DNA of 64,000 nt from Bacteroidota bacterium (GTDB taxonomy: Bacteria > Bacteroidota > Bacteroidia > UKL13-3), in assembly GCA_027482225.1 (NCBI GenBank), contig JAIXWD010000007.1, positions 62,001 to 126,000 on the forward strand, read 5' to 3'. The translations under genes and the position numbers were made by a program. The notes below the pieces were generated by a model. It worked only from the letters and a program-made list of their open reading frames with translations. It had not been told where the DNA came from and made no database searches. Each line of letters begins with the position of its first letter. Position 1 is the stretch's first letter. Below, in pieces: positions 1-8,384 of this stretch.

Positions 1-1104
1 CGCAAAACAAAATCGCAGCACGTGATGATCAATATTTTTATGATAAAACACGGATGTTGGTACAGATGCAATTTTATATTCTTTAGTTAAACGAATGGCA
101 TAATCGGTATCTTTTTCTTTTGTTATTTTACTGTAATTCAGCAACTGAAAATAAGAACCTAGGCATGGCATTATCTTAAACTTGCTACCTTTAATCAATT
201 GCTGAAAATAATCTCTTTTCTCCTGATAAAAAGCAGACAGCTGCAAGTAGGCATCCTTATCATCCAAATAATCGGCTATCGCATACTGCACCGGTGTATT
301 TGCACTAAAGCACATAAACTGATGTACTTTTCTAAACTCAGTAGTTAGGTTACTTGGTGCTAATACATAACCCATTTTCCAACCTGTGGTGTGGAAAGTT
401 TTGCCAAAAGATGAAACAATGATACTACGCTCTGCTAATTTAGGATAACGTGCAACACTTTGGTGTTCAACGCCATCAAAAATAATGTGTTCGTATACTT
501 CATCACTTAAAACAATGATTTCTGAGTTTTTAACTATCTTTTCTAAGCGCTGCATATCCTGAGCGCCTAATGTTGTTCCCGTTGGGTTATGAGGCGTATT
601 GATAATGATCATTTTAGTTTTGTAGGTCACTAACTTTTTAACCTCATCCCAATCGATCTTATAATTAGGGTATTTTAACTCAGCAAAAACAGCACGACCA
701 CCATTAACATGAATGGCAGGTAAATAGCTATCGTAGCAAGGTTCAATAATAATAACCTCATCGCCTTCTCCAATAAAGGCACTGATGGCCGCGTAAAGTG
801 CATGGGTTCCACCGGGAGTAACCGTAATTTCTGTTTCGGGGTTATATATTGCGCTATACATTGCTTGTGTTTTTTCGGCAATTTTTTCGCGTAATGTCAT
901 TACTCCTGGCATAGGTGCATATTGGTTGAAACCAGCTTTCATGTAATGGTTTACCAACTCTACTAACTTAGCGCTGCATTCAAAATCGGGAAAACCTTGT
1001 GCTAAATTAATGGCATTATGTTCTGTGGCTAAAGCACTCATCACACTAAATATGGTAGTACCTGTTTTTGGGAGTTTTGATTTGATGGATCCGGGAAACT
1101 GCAT
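1..1104 (-). CDS. PLP-dependent aminotransferase, methionine/kynurenine aminotransferase type (3' end cut off)
   Basis: Fold-type I aminotransferase expected to transfer the amino group of methionine or an aromatic/kynurenine-type amino acid to a 2-oxo acid. Translating the minus strand from the ATG at 1104 gives an open frame to the window edge, 368 codons. It contains an NLAQGFPDF substrate-loop motif, TPGGTHALYAA, NTPHNPTG, LSDEVYEH (the PLP-ring aspartate) and SSFGKTFHTTGWKMGY, which carries the Schiff-base lysine. The frame is still open at RFCFA, where homologues have only some 10-20 residues left, so almost the whole gene is present. It faces the ABC-F gene divergently. YbdL-like methionine aminotransferase is the closest family from motif wording; the exact substrate cannot be read from sequence. 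Confidence 0.9.
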   Translation of the reverse strand, partial: MQFPGSIKSKLPKTGTTIFSVMSALATEHNAINLAQGFPDFECSAKLVELVNHYMKAGFNQYAPMPGVMTLREKIAEKTQAMYSAIYNPETEITVTPGGTHALYAAISAFIGEGDEVIIIEPCYDSYLPAIHVNGGRAVFAELKYPNYKIDWDEVKKLVTYKTKMIIINTPHNPTGTTLGAQDMQRLEKIVKNSEIIVLSDEVYEHIIFDGVEHQSVARYPKLAERSIIVSSFGKTFHTTGWKMGYVLAPSNLTTEFRKVHQFMCFSANTPVQYAIADYLDDKDAYLQLSAFYQEKRDYFQQLIKGSKFKIMPCLGSYFQLLNYSKITKEKDTDYAIRLTKEYKIASVPTSVFYHKNIDHHVLRFCFA

Positions 1105-1135
1105 AATCTTTCGCTATCAATTAAAGTTCTAAAAT

Positions 1136-1162
1136 ACTTGTAAATATTAAAGATTTACAAGT
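1136..1162. promoter_or_regulatory. Perfect 10-bp inverted repeat in divergent intergenic region
   Basis: ACTTGTAAAT (1136-1145) and ATTTACAAGT (1153-1162) are exact reverse complements around a 7-base spacer. They lie between the divergent aminotransferase and ABC-F starts. The shape fits a protein operator or a short hairpin. No run of T follows, so a terminator is less likely. Confidence 0.4.
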
Positions 1163-1241
1163 TTAGGCTCAAAAAAATATAAACCTTAAATAAATATCTT
1201 GTAGCTGTGCATTTTATAGTTTAGGGTTGGTCATATTCTGC

Positions 1242-1249
1242 TATATTTG
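1242..1249 (+). promoter_or_regulatory. Bacteroidota-type -7 promoter box
   Basis: TATATTTG matches the TAnnTTTG consensus of Bacteroidota housekeeping promoters. It ends 10 bases before the ATG at 1260, so the predicted leader is only a few bases long. Confidence 0.5.
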
Positions 1250-1259
1250 CGCCATTAAA

Positions 1260-3200
1260 ATGATAGCATTAACAGATATTGGATTTGAATTTGGCGGACG
1301 CTTTTTATACCGCAACGCAAATTGGCATATTAAACCAAACGAACGTATTGGATTGATTGGAATGAACGGAACAGGTAAATCTACCTTGTTACGTGTAATA
1401 AATGGTGAGTACCAACTAACGGAAGGGAATATTTCTAAACCACGCGATTTAACCATAGGTTTTTTAAACCAAGATCAATTAAGTTTTGAAACTGAGGCCT
1501 CTATTTTGCAAGTAGCAATGAGTGCTTTTCAACGCCAACTCGATTTAGAGATTGAAATTGAAAAGATACTTAAGGTGATGGAAACGGATTACAGCGATGA
1601 GGTTTTAAATAAATTAAGTTATTTACAAACAGAGTTCGATGCGTTGGATGGTTACAATATTCACCATAAATGCGAAAAGGTGTTGGAAGGGCTAGGTTTT
1701 ACAACATCTCAACTACAACAACCGTATAAAAAGTTTTCAGGTGGTTGGCGTATGCGTGTTATGTTGGCCAAGTTATTACTGCAAAATCCCAACTTATTAA
1801 TGCTTGATGAGCCCACTAACCACTTGGATTTACCAACTATTGAGTGGTTAGAAAACTATTTGAGGGATTACAACGGAACTGTAATTGTAGTATCACACGA
1901 TAGAGAGTTTTTGGATAAAATGGTTACCAAAATTGTTGAGGTAAGCATGCAAAAAATTAATGAATACAGTGGTAACTATAGTTATTATTTAGAATCGAAG
2001 GCGGGACGAATGGACTTACAACAACGTCAATTCGATAACCAACAGCAGTTTATTAAACAACAAGAACAGTTTATTAACCGCTTTAAAGCCAAGGCAAGTA
2101 AAGCTACTGCTGCTCAAAGTAGGGTAAAATTATTAGAGAAACTGGATAGGATAGAAGCCCCTGAAGATGATAATGCAGAGATTAATATTGATTTCCGTAT
2201 AAGTGTACAATCTGGTAAGGTGGTAAGTGAAATTAAAAACGTATCAAAATCTTTTCCTGATATTGAAATTCTTAATAATGCAAGTGGAGAGATTGTTAGA
2301 GGTGATAAAATTGCACTAATTGGAGCCAACGGAAAAGGAAAGTCAACTTTATTGCGTTTAATAGCAGGTACAGATACCTATGATGGTGAGATAACTACAG
2401 GGCATAATGTAATTGAAGCATTTTATGCCCAGCATCAGCTGGAGTCGTTAAATGTAGAAAATGAGATTATAGATGAAATGCGCCAATATGCAGTTGATAG
2501 AAGTGAAACAGATTTACGAACCATTTTGGGGTGCTTTTTATTTACAAATGATGAAGTATTTAAAAAGATAAAAGTGTTAAGTGGGGGTGAAAAAGCACGT
2601 GTCGCACTAGCGCGAACGCTATTGGCAGAAGCTAACTTCATGTTATTAGATGAGCCTACCAATCACTTGGATATGCGCTCTATTAATATCCTTATACAGG
2701 CCTTGCAACAATATGAAGGTACTTTCGTTGTTGTATCTCATGATAGGTTTTTTGTATCGCAAATTGCCAACAAAATATGGTGGCTTGAAAATGGAGAAAT
2801 AAAAGAATACCTTGGTACTTATGATGAATATGAATATTGGCGCCAGAAGCAAGAGGATATTAAAAAATTGCAAGATGGTCAGCAGAAAAAAAATATAGCA
2901 GAAGCGCCCAAACCTAAAAAGGATATAGAAAAAAATAACATAAAACCATCAGGTAATCAATTACAAAAGTTACAAAAAGAATTTGCGGATATTGAAAAAC
3001 GTATTGCAGACTTAAAAGTAAAAATTACGGAAGCTGAACAACATTTTTTAGATACCTCATTGATTCAAAATAACTTGAAAGTACAAGAGCATAATACTGG
3101 TTACGAGCTGCTTAAAAATGAACTAAAACAATTTGAAGCAGATTACGAAAAATTATTTGAAGCAATTATTGAATTAGAACAAAACGGTAAGCATGATTAA
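1260..3200 (+). CDS. ABC-F family ATPase (ribosome-associated type)
   Basis: Soluble tandem-ATPase ABC protein with no membrane segments. ABC-F proteins act on the ribosome in translation or antibiotic protection. The first ATPase domain has Walker A GMNGTGKST, signature FSGGWRMRV and Walker B LLMLDEPTNHLD. The second has GANGKGKST, LSGGEKARV and FMLLDEPTNHLD. The linker between them is charged and helical, and a lysine/glutamate-rich coiled-coil tail follows residue 560 or so. The ATG at 1260 (MIALTDIGFEF) is preferred over the TTG at 1227, because the promoter box lies between them and family members start at this point. The stop overlaps the next gene by 8 bases, suggesting co-transcription with the T9SS plug gene. 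Subfamily (EttA, YheS, Uup or resistance type) is not resolved. Confidence 0.93.
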   Translation: MIALTDIGFEFGGRFLYRNANWHIKPNERIGLIGMNGTGKSTLLRVINGEYQLTEGNISKPRDLTIGFLNQDQLSFETEASILQVAMSAFQRQLDLEIEIEKILKVMETDYSDEVLNKLSYLQTEFDALDGYNIHHKCEKVLEGLGFTTSQLQQPYKKFSGGWRMRVMLAKLLLQNPNLLMLDEPTNHLDLPTIEWLENYLRDYNGTVIVVSHDREFLDKMVTKIVEVSMQKINEYSGNYSYYLESKAGRMDLQQRQFDNQQQFIKQQEQFINRFKAKASKATAAQSRVKLLEKLDRIEAPEDDNAEINIDFRISVQSGKVVSEIKNVSKSFPDIEILNNASGEIVRGDKIALIGANGKGKSTLLRLIAGTDTYDGEITTGHNVIEAFYAQHQLESLNVENEIIDEMRQYAVDRSETDLRTILGCFLFTNDEVFKKIKVLSGGEKARVALARTLLAEANFMLLDEPTNHLDMRSINILIQALQQYEGTFVVVSHDRFFVSQIANKIWWLENGEIKEYLGTYDEYEYWRQKQEDIKKLQDGQQKKNIAEAPKPKKDIEKNNIKPSGNQLQKLQKEFADIEKRIADLKVKITEAEQHFLDTSLIQNNLKVQEHNTGYELLKNELKQFEADYEKLFEAIIELEQNGKHD

Positions 3201-4446
3201 AAAAATTTTCTTTGTTATTGCTACTATTTACTCCACTTTATTAAGTGCAGAAGAATTGCGTTACGATAATCAAGTTTTTGATGCGCGAGTTAAATCAGTT
3301 TTATTAACAAAAGCAGGTACTGATGACCGTTATCCGATTATTGCTTTAAACACCAACGATCAATTGGAGTTGAGTTTTGATATATTAGGCAATAAGAATG
3401 ATTATTTTCAGTACACATTGATTCACTGCGATGCAAGTTGGAACCCGACAGCACTTAGCCAAAATGAATATTTAAGAGGTTTAACTTTTGATAATATTAA
3501 TGATTTTAAATATTCTACCAATACCTACGTTAGGTATGTGCATTATAATTTGCTCTTACCTAACGAAAACATGAAACCCATTTTTGCAGGTAATTACTTA
3601 ATTAAAGTTTACCGAAATTTTGATGAATCGGATTTGGTGCTAACACGAAGAATGATGATACTTAATCCTGCAGTTACTATCGAAGGAACAGTAAAGCCAG
3701 CCACTTTAGCTCAATATCGCTTTACTAAGCAAGAGGTTGGTTTTAGTGTAAACTACCGTGGTTTTAATGTACCCGATCCATACAAAGACATTAATGTAGT
3801 GTTGATGCAAAATGGCCAATGGGACAATTCAATTGCAGGATTAAAACCATTGTTCATTCGCGATAATACATTAGACTATAATTATTTCGATCAGACTTTA
3901 TTTTATGGAGGTAATGAGTTTCGTTTTTTTGATATTAGAAGTTTAAGGCAGTTTAGTCAAAATGTACGTGCTAAAACTTTAGATAGTGTATACCATTGTT
4001 TTTTAAATTATGAAGAATCGAGAGGCAGTAAGCAGTATTTTAACTACATAGATTTTAATGGTAAGCGTGTTATAGCCAATAGAGATGGGCAAAATGGTGG
4101 CATTGATGGAGATTATGCTTTTATTAACTTTTACTTGTTGAGTTTAGCACCACTTAACGAAGATGTTTATGTTTATGGAGAATTCACTGATTGGCGCTTA
4201 TTACCTGAATACAAAATGTATTACAACAAAAGCAGGTTACGATATGAGTTGGAGGTACAGTTAAAACAAGGGCGATACGAATATAAGTATGCTACTCAAA
4301 CTGCCGAAGGTAAAATAGATGACAACAGTATTGAAGGTTCTCATGCACAAACCGAAAATGAGTATATGGTATTGGTGTACCATAAAAACATACAATTCAA
4401 ATATGATGAGCTAGTAGGAAGTCGCTTAATTAAAACTCAATTTTAA
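3193..4446 (+). CDS. Type IX secretion system plug protein (DUF5103 family)
   Basis: A 417-residue exported protein with an N-terminal signal peptide (MIKKIFFVIATIYSTLLSAEE). It matches the family once called DUF5103, now known as the T9SS Plug. Plug sits on the periplasmic side of the SprA outer-membrane channel and closes it when no cargo is engaged. Features I recognise are the N-terminal beta region with an HCDASWNPTALSQNEYLRG stretch and a C-terminal beta-sandwich with VYGEFTDW and LKQGRYEYKY. It overlaps the end of the ABC-F gene by 8 bases. No other T9SS machinery gene lies in the window, but two cargo proteins with T9SS sorting domains do. The family call is by recognition only. Confidence 0.82.
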   Translation: MIKKIFFVIATIYSTLLSAEELRYDNQVFDARVKSVLLTKAGTDDRYPIIALNTNDQLELSFDILGNKNDYFQYTLIHCDASWNPTALSQNEYLRGLTFDNINDFKYSTNTYVRYVHYNLLLPNENMKPIFAGNYLIKVYRNFDESDLVLTRRMMILNPAVTIEGTVKPATLAQYRFTKQEVGFSVNYRGFNVPDPYKDINVVLMQNGQWDNSIAGLKPLFIRDNTLDYNYFDQTLFYGGNEFRFFDIRSLRQFSQNVRAKTLDSVYHCFLNYEESRGSKQYFNYIDFNGKRVIANRDGQNGGIDGDYAFINFYLLSLAPLNEDVYVYGEFTDWRLLPEYKMYYNKSRLRYELEVQLKQGRYEYKYATQTAEGKIDDNSIEGSHAQTENEYMVLVYHKNIQFKYDELVGSRLIKTQF

Positions 4447-5798
4447 TTAAGTTTAATACTACCAGTTAGTATAATTGGTGGAACCTCATCTTCATTCATG
4501 ATGTGTCGAGTAGAGTAGGCTTTATAGTTTAATATTCCGTTTTCAAACGATACGCTCATCACCGAAGGATCCTTCTCACCGTTGCCACTTTGTAATTTAA
4601 ACTCGTATTCTAAATCTGCAATTCTATTGCGTTGTTGCCAAACAAAATCGTCATAATTACATATAGAAGCCTCGTAATGGGATAGTGCTCCACACATTAA
4701 TTCATGAATAACTAACGGTTCTTCATTGCCTTTTTTAATTGTTATTGTACTATGTAATGAGGCATTGCCTTGTCCGGTTAGAAATACCAATTTCCCTATG
4801 TTATTCGCCTTAATAAAAAGCAATATTTCTTCTTTCTGTTTTATGTAAGTTTCCGAACTCCAATACTCACTAAAATATGTTTCCTTTATGGCAGCAAAAG
4901 GCACAGCAGTTACTACAAATTTTGGTATATCCTTATTATCCAACAACCAACTTTTGAAATCCTCCATTTGCTCGCTACCAATCATTTGTCGTTTGCCAAA
5001 TTGGTAGCGCTCTGTCCTAACATCCATAACAAAAAAGGCATTTCCTGCATAATTATAGTTGTAGTAAAGCTTTTTTATTCCGTAGGTATGAGGATTTTTT
5101 AAGTGTTGGTAACTGTGATAGGATGGTAGCGCTTCCATTAAATAATACGATGCTGGTTTAAAATCGTACTCAGTATCATTTGCAAATTTAAAGTAAATCT
5201 CATGGTCGTTTATTGCGCTATAATTGGCAATTCTACCAAAAAACTCACTTGCTTCTCTTGTTTTCCAGGCTTCGTTATATCTACGTTTATATAAATCGGC
5301 TAGTATGGGTGTTTTTTGAGATGGAGCATCAATATATATTTGATTTCCCGCATGTATCATAAAAGAGGGCTTGTCAGCCTTGCGTATGTTACTCAAGTTT
5401 TTAAAAACACGTTTAGCATCATCTGCATTTCGGTTTAAAAAATTACTTCCTAACAAAAAACTAATTGGATAATTAACTCTAGGAACAGTATTAAAACTAC
5501 CTCTTCCATATCCGCCAATGGGTACTCTGGCAATGTCTTTAAATACAACCTCTACCATGTACATCACCCTGAAAAATCCGCTGTCGGCAGGGTTTAAATC
5601 GGAAAATTCAAATACCCCTATAAAATTATCGTGTTTATAAATGGTAAGGTTTTGCGTGATGTTTTGGAAGTCGCTTTTTAATGTAATATGAGCCGTAAGT
5701 GTTGCAGTACTTTCATTATTGGCAACACCCTTAACCCAAATTTTTGCTGAGTTTTCAGAAACATGACCTATGATTAATTGAGACATAGTTGGATACAA
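4443..5798 (-). CDS. PhoD-like phosphatase-fold protein with altered metal-ligand motifs
   Basis: A 451-residue protein with the layout of PhoD alkaline phosphatases: an N-terminal fibronectin-like sandwich (residues 5-100) and then a metallophosphatase core. The motif GDxIYAD appears as GNQIYID (near 151), DDHE as NDHE (near 197), then MDVRTERY, and the late GDxH region as TGQGNASLH. There is no signal peptide, and the serine-cysteine motif at the start of the core is missing (LLGSNFL). Loss of the first aspartate and of the final GD suggests weak or no metal-dependent phosphatase activity, or a different substrate. An ATG four codons downstream (5786) is an equally good start. It converges on the T9SS plug gene, with the two stops overlapping by 4 bases. 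Confidence 0.7.
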   Translation of the reverse strand: MYPTMSQLIIGHVSENSAKIWVKGVANNESTATLTAHITLKSDFQNITQNLTIYKHDNFIGVFEFSDLNPADSGFFRVMYMVEVVFKDIARVPIGGYGRGSFNTVPRVNYPISFLLGSNFLNRNADDAKRVFKNLSNIRKADKPSFMIHAGNQIYIDAPSQKTPILADLYKRRYNEAWKTREASEFFGRIANYSAINDHEIYFKFANDTEYDFKPASYYLMEALPSYHSYQHLKNPHTYGIKKLYYNYNYAGNAFFVMDVRTERYQFGKRQMIGSEQMEDFKSWLLDNKDIPKFVVTAVPFAAIKETYFSEYWSSETYIKQKEEILLFIKANNIGKLVFLTGQGNASLHSTITIKKGNEEPLVIHELMCGALSHYEASICNYDDFVWQQRNRIADLEYEFKLQSGNGEKDPSVMSVSFENGILNYKAYSTRHIMNEDEVPPIILTGSIKLN

Positions 5799-5861
5799 TT
5801 GTTATAGTAAAGCTAATCATAAAATTATCTAAAAATCAAGCCTCTGTAAATTAAACAAGTG

Positions 5862-5899
5862 TTAACAATGTATGTAAAAACCTGATTTTACATTGTTAA
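5862..5899. terminator. Hairpin downstream of the SbtA-like gene
   Basis: TTAACAATGTA (5862-5872) pairs with TACATTGTTAA (5889-5899). It lies between the 3' end of the SbtA-like gene and the 5' end of the PhoD-like gene, both on the minus strand. The T-run is weak, so it may be a terminator or a regulatory site. Confidence 0.35.
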
Positions 5900-6017
5900 A
5901 AATTTGTTTATCAGCTACTTATTGTTTAGCTTACTTAGTTTTAGCTATGTGCAGAAAGTATGATAAAAGTTATATATTTATCAAAAATGAATAAAAATTG
6001 ATATCAAATTACATGCT

Positions 6018-6983
6018 TTATATCACCGATTTAACAATTGCCATGTATATCGGCATACCTATCGTAATATTCATAGGGAAAGTAATAGCAAGGGCCATCG
6101 GTATATAAAGTCCAGGATCTGCCCTAGGTGCTGCAATGCGCATGGCTGCGGGAACCGCAATATAAGATGCACTGGCAGCTAAAATAGCAAACATAAACCT
6201 GTTTCCCACATCATTTGATACCAGTATACTTAAAGCTGCAACTAAACAGCCATTTATTAGCGGTATTACTATAGGGAAAAGAGTAACAAACCAACCATAC
6301 TTTTTAAATGCACCTAATTTTTTTGCAGTTACCATACCCATTTCTAATAAAAATAAGGCTAAAAAACCTTTAAAAATATCAGTTGTAAATGGCTTTATTC
6401 CCTCTGCTTGCTTGCTATCAGCTATTAATCCAATAAATAAACTACCTAAAATAAGTAAAACACTACCATTTGTTAATGAGTGTTTGATAACATTTCCAAT
6501 TTTAATTGAATTTTCTTTTTGTTTATCATACAACGTCATAAGCATCACTCCAACAATAATTGCGGGTGATTCCATAAAGGCCATTACAGCAACCATGTGA
6601 CCGCCAAAATGCAATTGGCTATATTCTAAAAATGCAGCAGCAGAAACAAAGGTAACCGCACTTACTGAACCGTATGAAGAGGCAATTGCACCGGAGTCGT
6701 ATATGGATAATTTACGTTTTAATATAAAAAAAGTATAAAATGGAATAACCGAGGCTATTAATAATCCAAACAACAAAGAATATGCAATTTCAGAGGTAAA
6801 TTGACTGTGCGCTAATTCTTGTCCGCCTTTAAAACCAATAGAAAAAAGTAGGTATAAAGAAATGAATTTGGCCGATGATTCAGGAATGGTTAAATCACTT
6901 TTAATTTTAATGGCAACTATACCTAATATAAAAAAAAGTAGCGTAGGGTTGGTGAGGTTACTCAATAAAATTTCTGTATTCAT
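6018..6983 (-). CDS. SbtA-like sodium-dependent bicarbonate transporter family permease
   Basis: A 321-residue integral membrane protein with about ten hydrophobic segments, of the SbtA/DUF897 family. Characterised members import bicarbonate with sodium in cyanobacteria. I recognise the SIGFKGG segment, SSYGSVSAVTFVSA, ESPAIIVGVML, the long FLLEMGMVTAKK helix, and the SYIAVPAAMRIAAPRADPGLY region near the C-terminus. No PII-like SbtB gene is adjacent. The start lies 4 bases past the TolC-type gene's stop, so it is probably the last gene of the ABC-HlyD-TolC operon. Physiological substrate in this organism is unknown. Confidence 0.8.
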   Translation of the reverse strand: MNTEILLSNLTNPTLLFFILGIVAIKIKSDLTIPESSAKFISLYLLFSIGFKGGQELAHSQFTSEIAYSLLFGLLIASVIPFYTFFILKRKLSIYDSGAIASSYGSVSAVTFVSAAAFLEYSQLHFGGHMVAVMAFMESPAIIVGVMLMTLYDKQKENSIKIGNVIKHSLTNGSVLLILGSLFIGLIADSKQAEGIKPFTTDIFKGFLALFLLEMGMVTAKKLGAFKKYGWFVTLFPIVIPLINGCLVAALSILVSNDVGNRFMFAILAASASYIAVPAAMRIAAPRADPGLYIPMALAITFPMNITIGMPIYMAIVKSVI

Positions 6984-6986
6984 TAG

Positions 6987-8384
6987 TTATTGTAATAATC
7001 CTGCACTCCACTGCAGGCCGTATATTGTTTTATAGTATTTTGTTTTTAGCTCAATGAGTTTTTCTTGAGCTTCAAGGGCTTTACTTTCACGGCTGTTTAT
7101 TAAAAAAAGCGAACTTTCTCCATTAAAAAATCTTGTTTCTTCGGCTTTTAGCAGCTGTGTGTAGTTGCTGTAAGCAGCGCTTTGCAAGATAATTTGCTTT
7201 TTTAGGTTAACATACTCATTAAAATACTGCTTTACTTTAATTTCTACTTGTTGTTGTTTTACGTTTAAATCAAGTTTTGATGACTCAAGCTTTAATTTTG
7301 CCATCCTGTATTCGCCTCGTCCTTCACTTAAAAATAATGGCATTTCAAACTTTATACCATATTGATAATTGTTATTAAGAAGCAATCCCTCATTATTCCA
7401 TGCATAATCTTTATTTAAATGATTGTATCTTAAATCTATTTTAGGTAATAGTTCTTGAAATTTTAAACGCTTATCAACCACAGATACATCTATTTTACTT
7501 TTGTATTGGACAAGTGTAGGGTTATTTTCGGCTGTATTTAATAAATCAGCCAATACCAAGTTAAAATTAGTTAGGTTCATTTCGTTTTCCCAACCTGTTT
7601 GCGGTATTACATTTTCTGGTAAATAATATGGCTCATTGTTCGATTTCCATAAATAAGCAGATAATGCTAGGCCTGCATTTTGAAAAGCAAGCCAATATTC
7701 GTTTTTCCGGTATTCGAAACTTTGTAATTGTGTTATAGCCTCAATGGTATCAATCGCAGGGCGTTCACCATTTATATATGTTTTCTTTATTAACTCCAAT
7801 CTGGTTTTATTGATGCTTAGGTTATTATTCATAATAACATAAGATTGGTAGGCATTTACCCATTGCCAATAGTGTTCCATGGCGCCCATTAAAATATCGT
7901 TTAGCAGAGCACGCTGTTCTGCTTTTGCCATGGTTTGATATAATTTTGCTTGTTGTAAAAATGCCCTTCTTTTATCAATAATTAAGTTTTTAGCTAATGG
8001 TAAACTTATTCCTGCATAACTAGTTTTTCCATTTGTTTCATCTTGGTTTAAACGTTGCCCCGTTAAATCTTGTATGCCACCACTTAATTCAATACCATAC
8101 CAAGTTGGTATTATAATTTGGGCATTGGTAAAGTTGTAATATTCTATTTGATTAAAATTTTTCTGTGCCAAATAACCACCAATAATTGGATTAAAAGCAC
8201 CGCGTGCCAGGGTAATATTAGCATTAGATTGTTGCACTCCTATTTGTGCTTGCCGTGCAATAGGATGGTACTTCTTTACCAATAGCAATACTTGTTCTGA
8301 GTTAAGCACTGATAGTGAGTCTTGCGCAAGTAATGCCTGCGATAATCCAAATAGAAATACCAACAACCAGTTATTTTTCTTCAT
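6987..8384 (-). CDS. TolC-family outer membrane efflux protein
   Basis: A 465-residue outer membrane channel component. It has a signal peptide (MKKNNWLLVFLFGLSQALLAQ) and then the repeated long-helix and beta-strand pattern of TolC/OEP proteins, with two similar halves. Typical wording includes VLLLVKKYHPIARQAQIGVQQSNANITLARG-like N-terminal helices (split here only for recognition) and a C-terminal half rich in Leu/Lys/Gln helices ending in a YGLQWSAGLLQ strand. It overlaps the HlyD gene start region by 14 bases, so the two are translationally coupled. It should form the exit duct for the ABC/HlyD pair upstream. Confidence 0.88.
   Translation of the reverse strand: MKKNNWLLVFLFGLSQALLAQDSLSVLNSEQVLLLVKKYHPIARQAQIGVQQSNANITLARGAFNPIIGGYLAQKNFNQIEYYNFTNAQIIIPTWYGIELSGGIQDLTGQRLNQDETNGKTSYAGISLPLAKNLIIDKRRAFLQQAKLYQTMAKAEQRALLNDILMGAMEHYWQWVNAYQSYVIMNNNLSINKTRLELIKKTYINGERPAIDTIEAITQLQSFEYRKNEYWLAFQNAGLALSAYLWKSNNEPYYLPENVIPQTGWENEMNLTNFNLVLADLLNTAENNPTLVQYKSKIDVSVVDKRLKFQELLPKIDLRYNHLNKDYAWNNEGLLLNNNYQYGIKFEMPLFLSEGRGEYRMAKLKLESSKLDLNVKQQQVEIKVKQYFNEYVNLKKQIILQSAAYSNYTQLLKAEETRFFNGESSLFLINSRESKALEAQEKLIELKTKYYKTIYGLQWSAGLLQ

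Noticed and set aside
1227-1259. Upstream TTG start for the first ABC-F gene
   Set aside because: The promoter box lies inside this extension, and the family N-terminus begins at the ATG at 1260.
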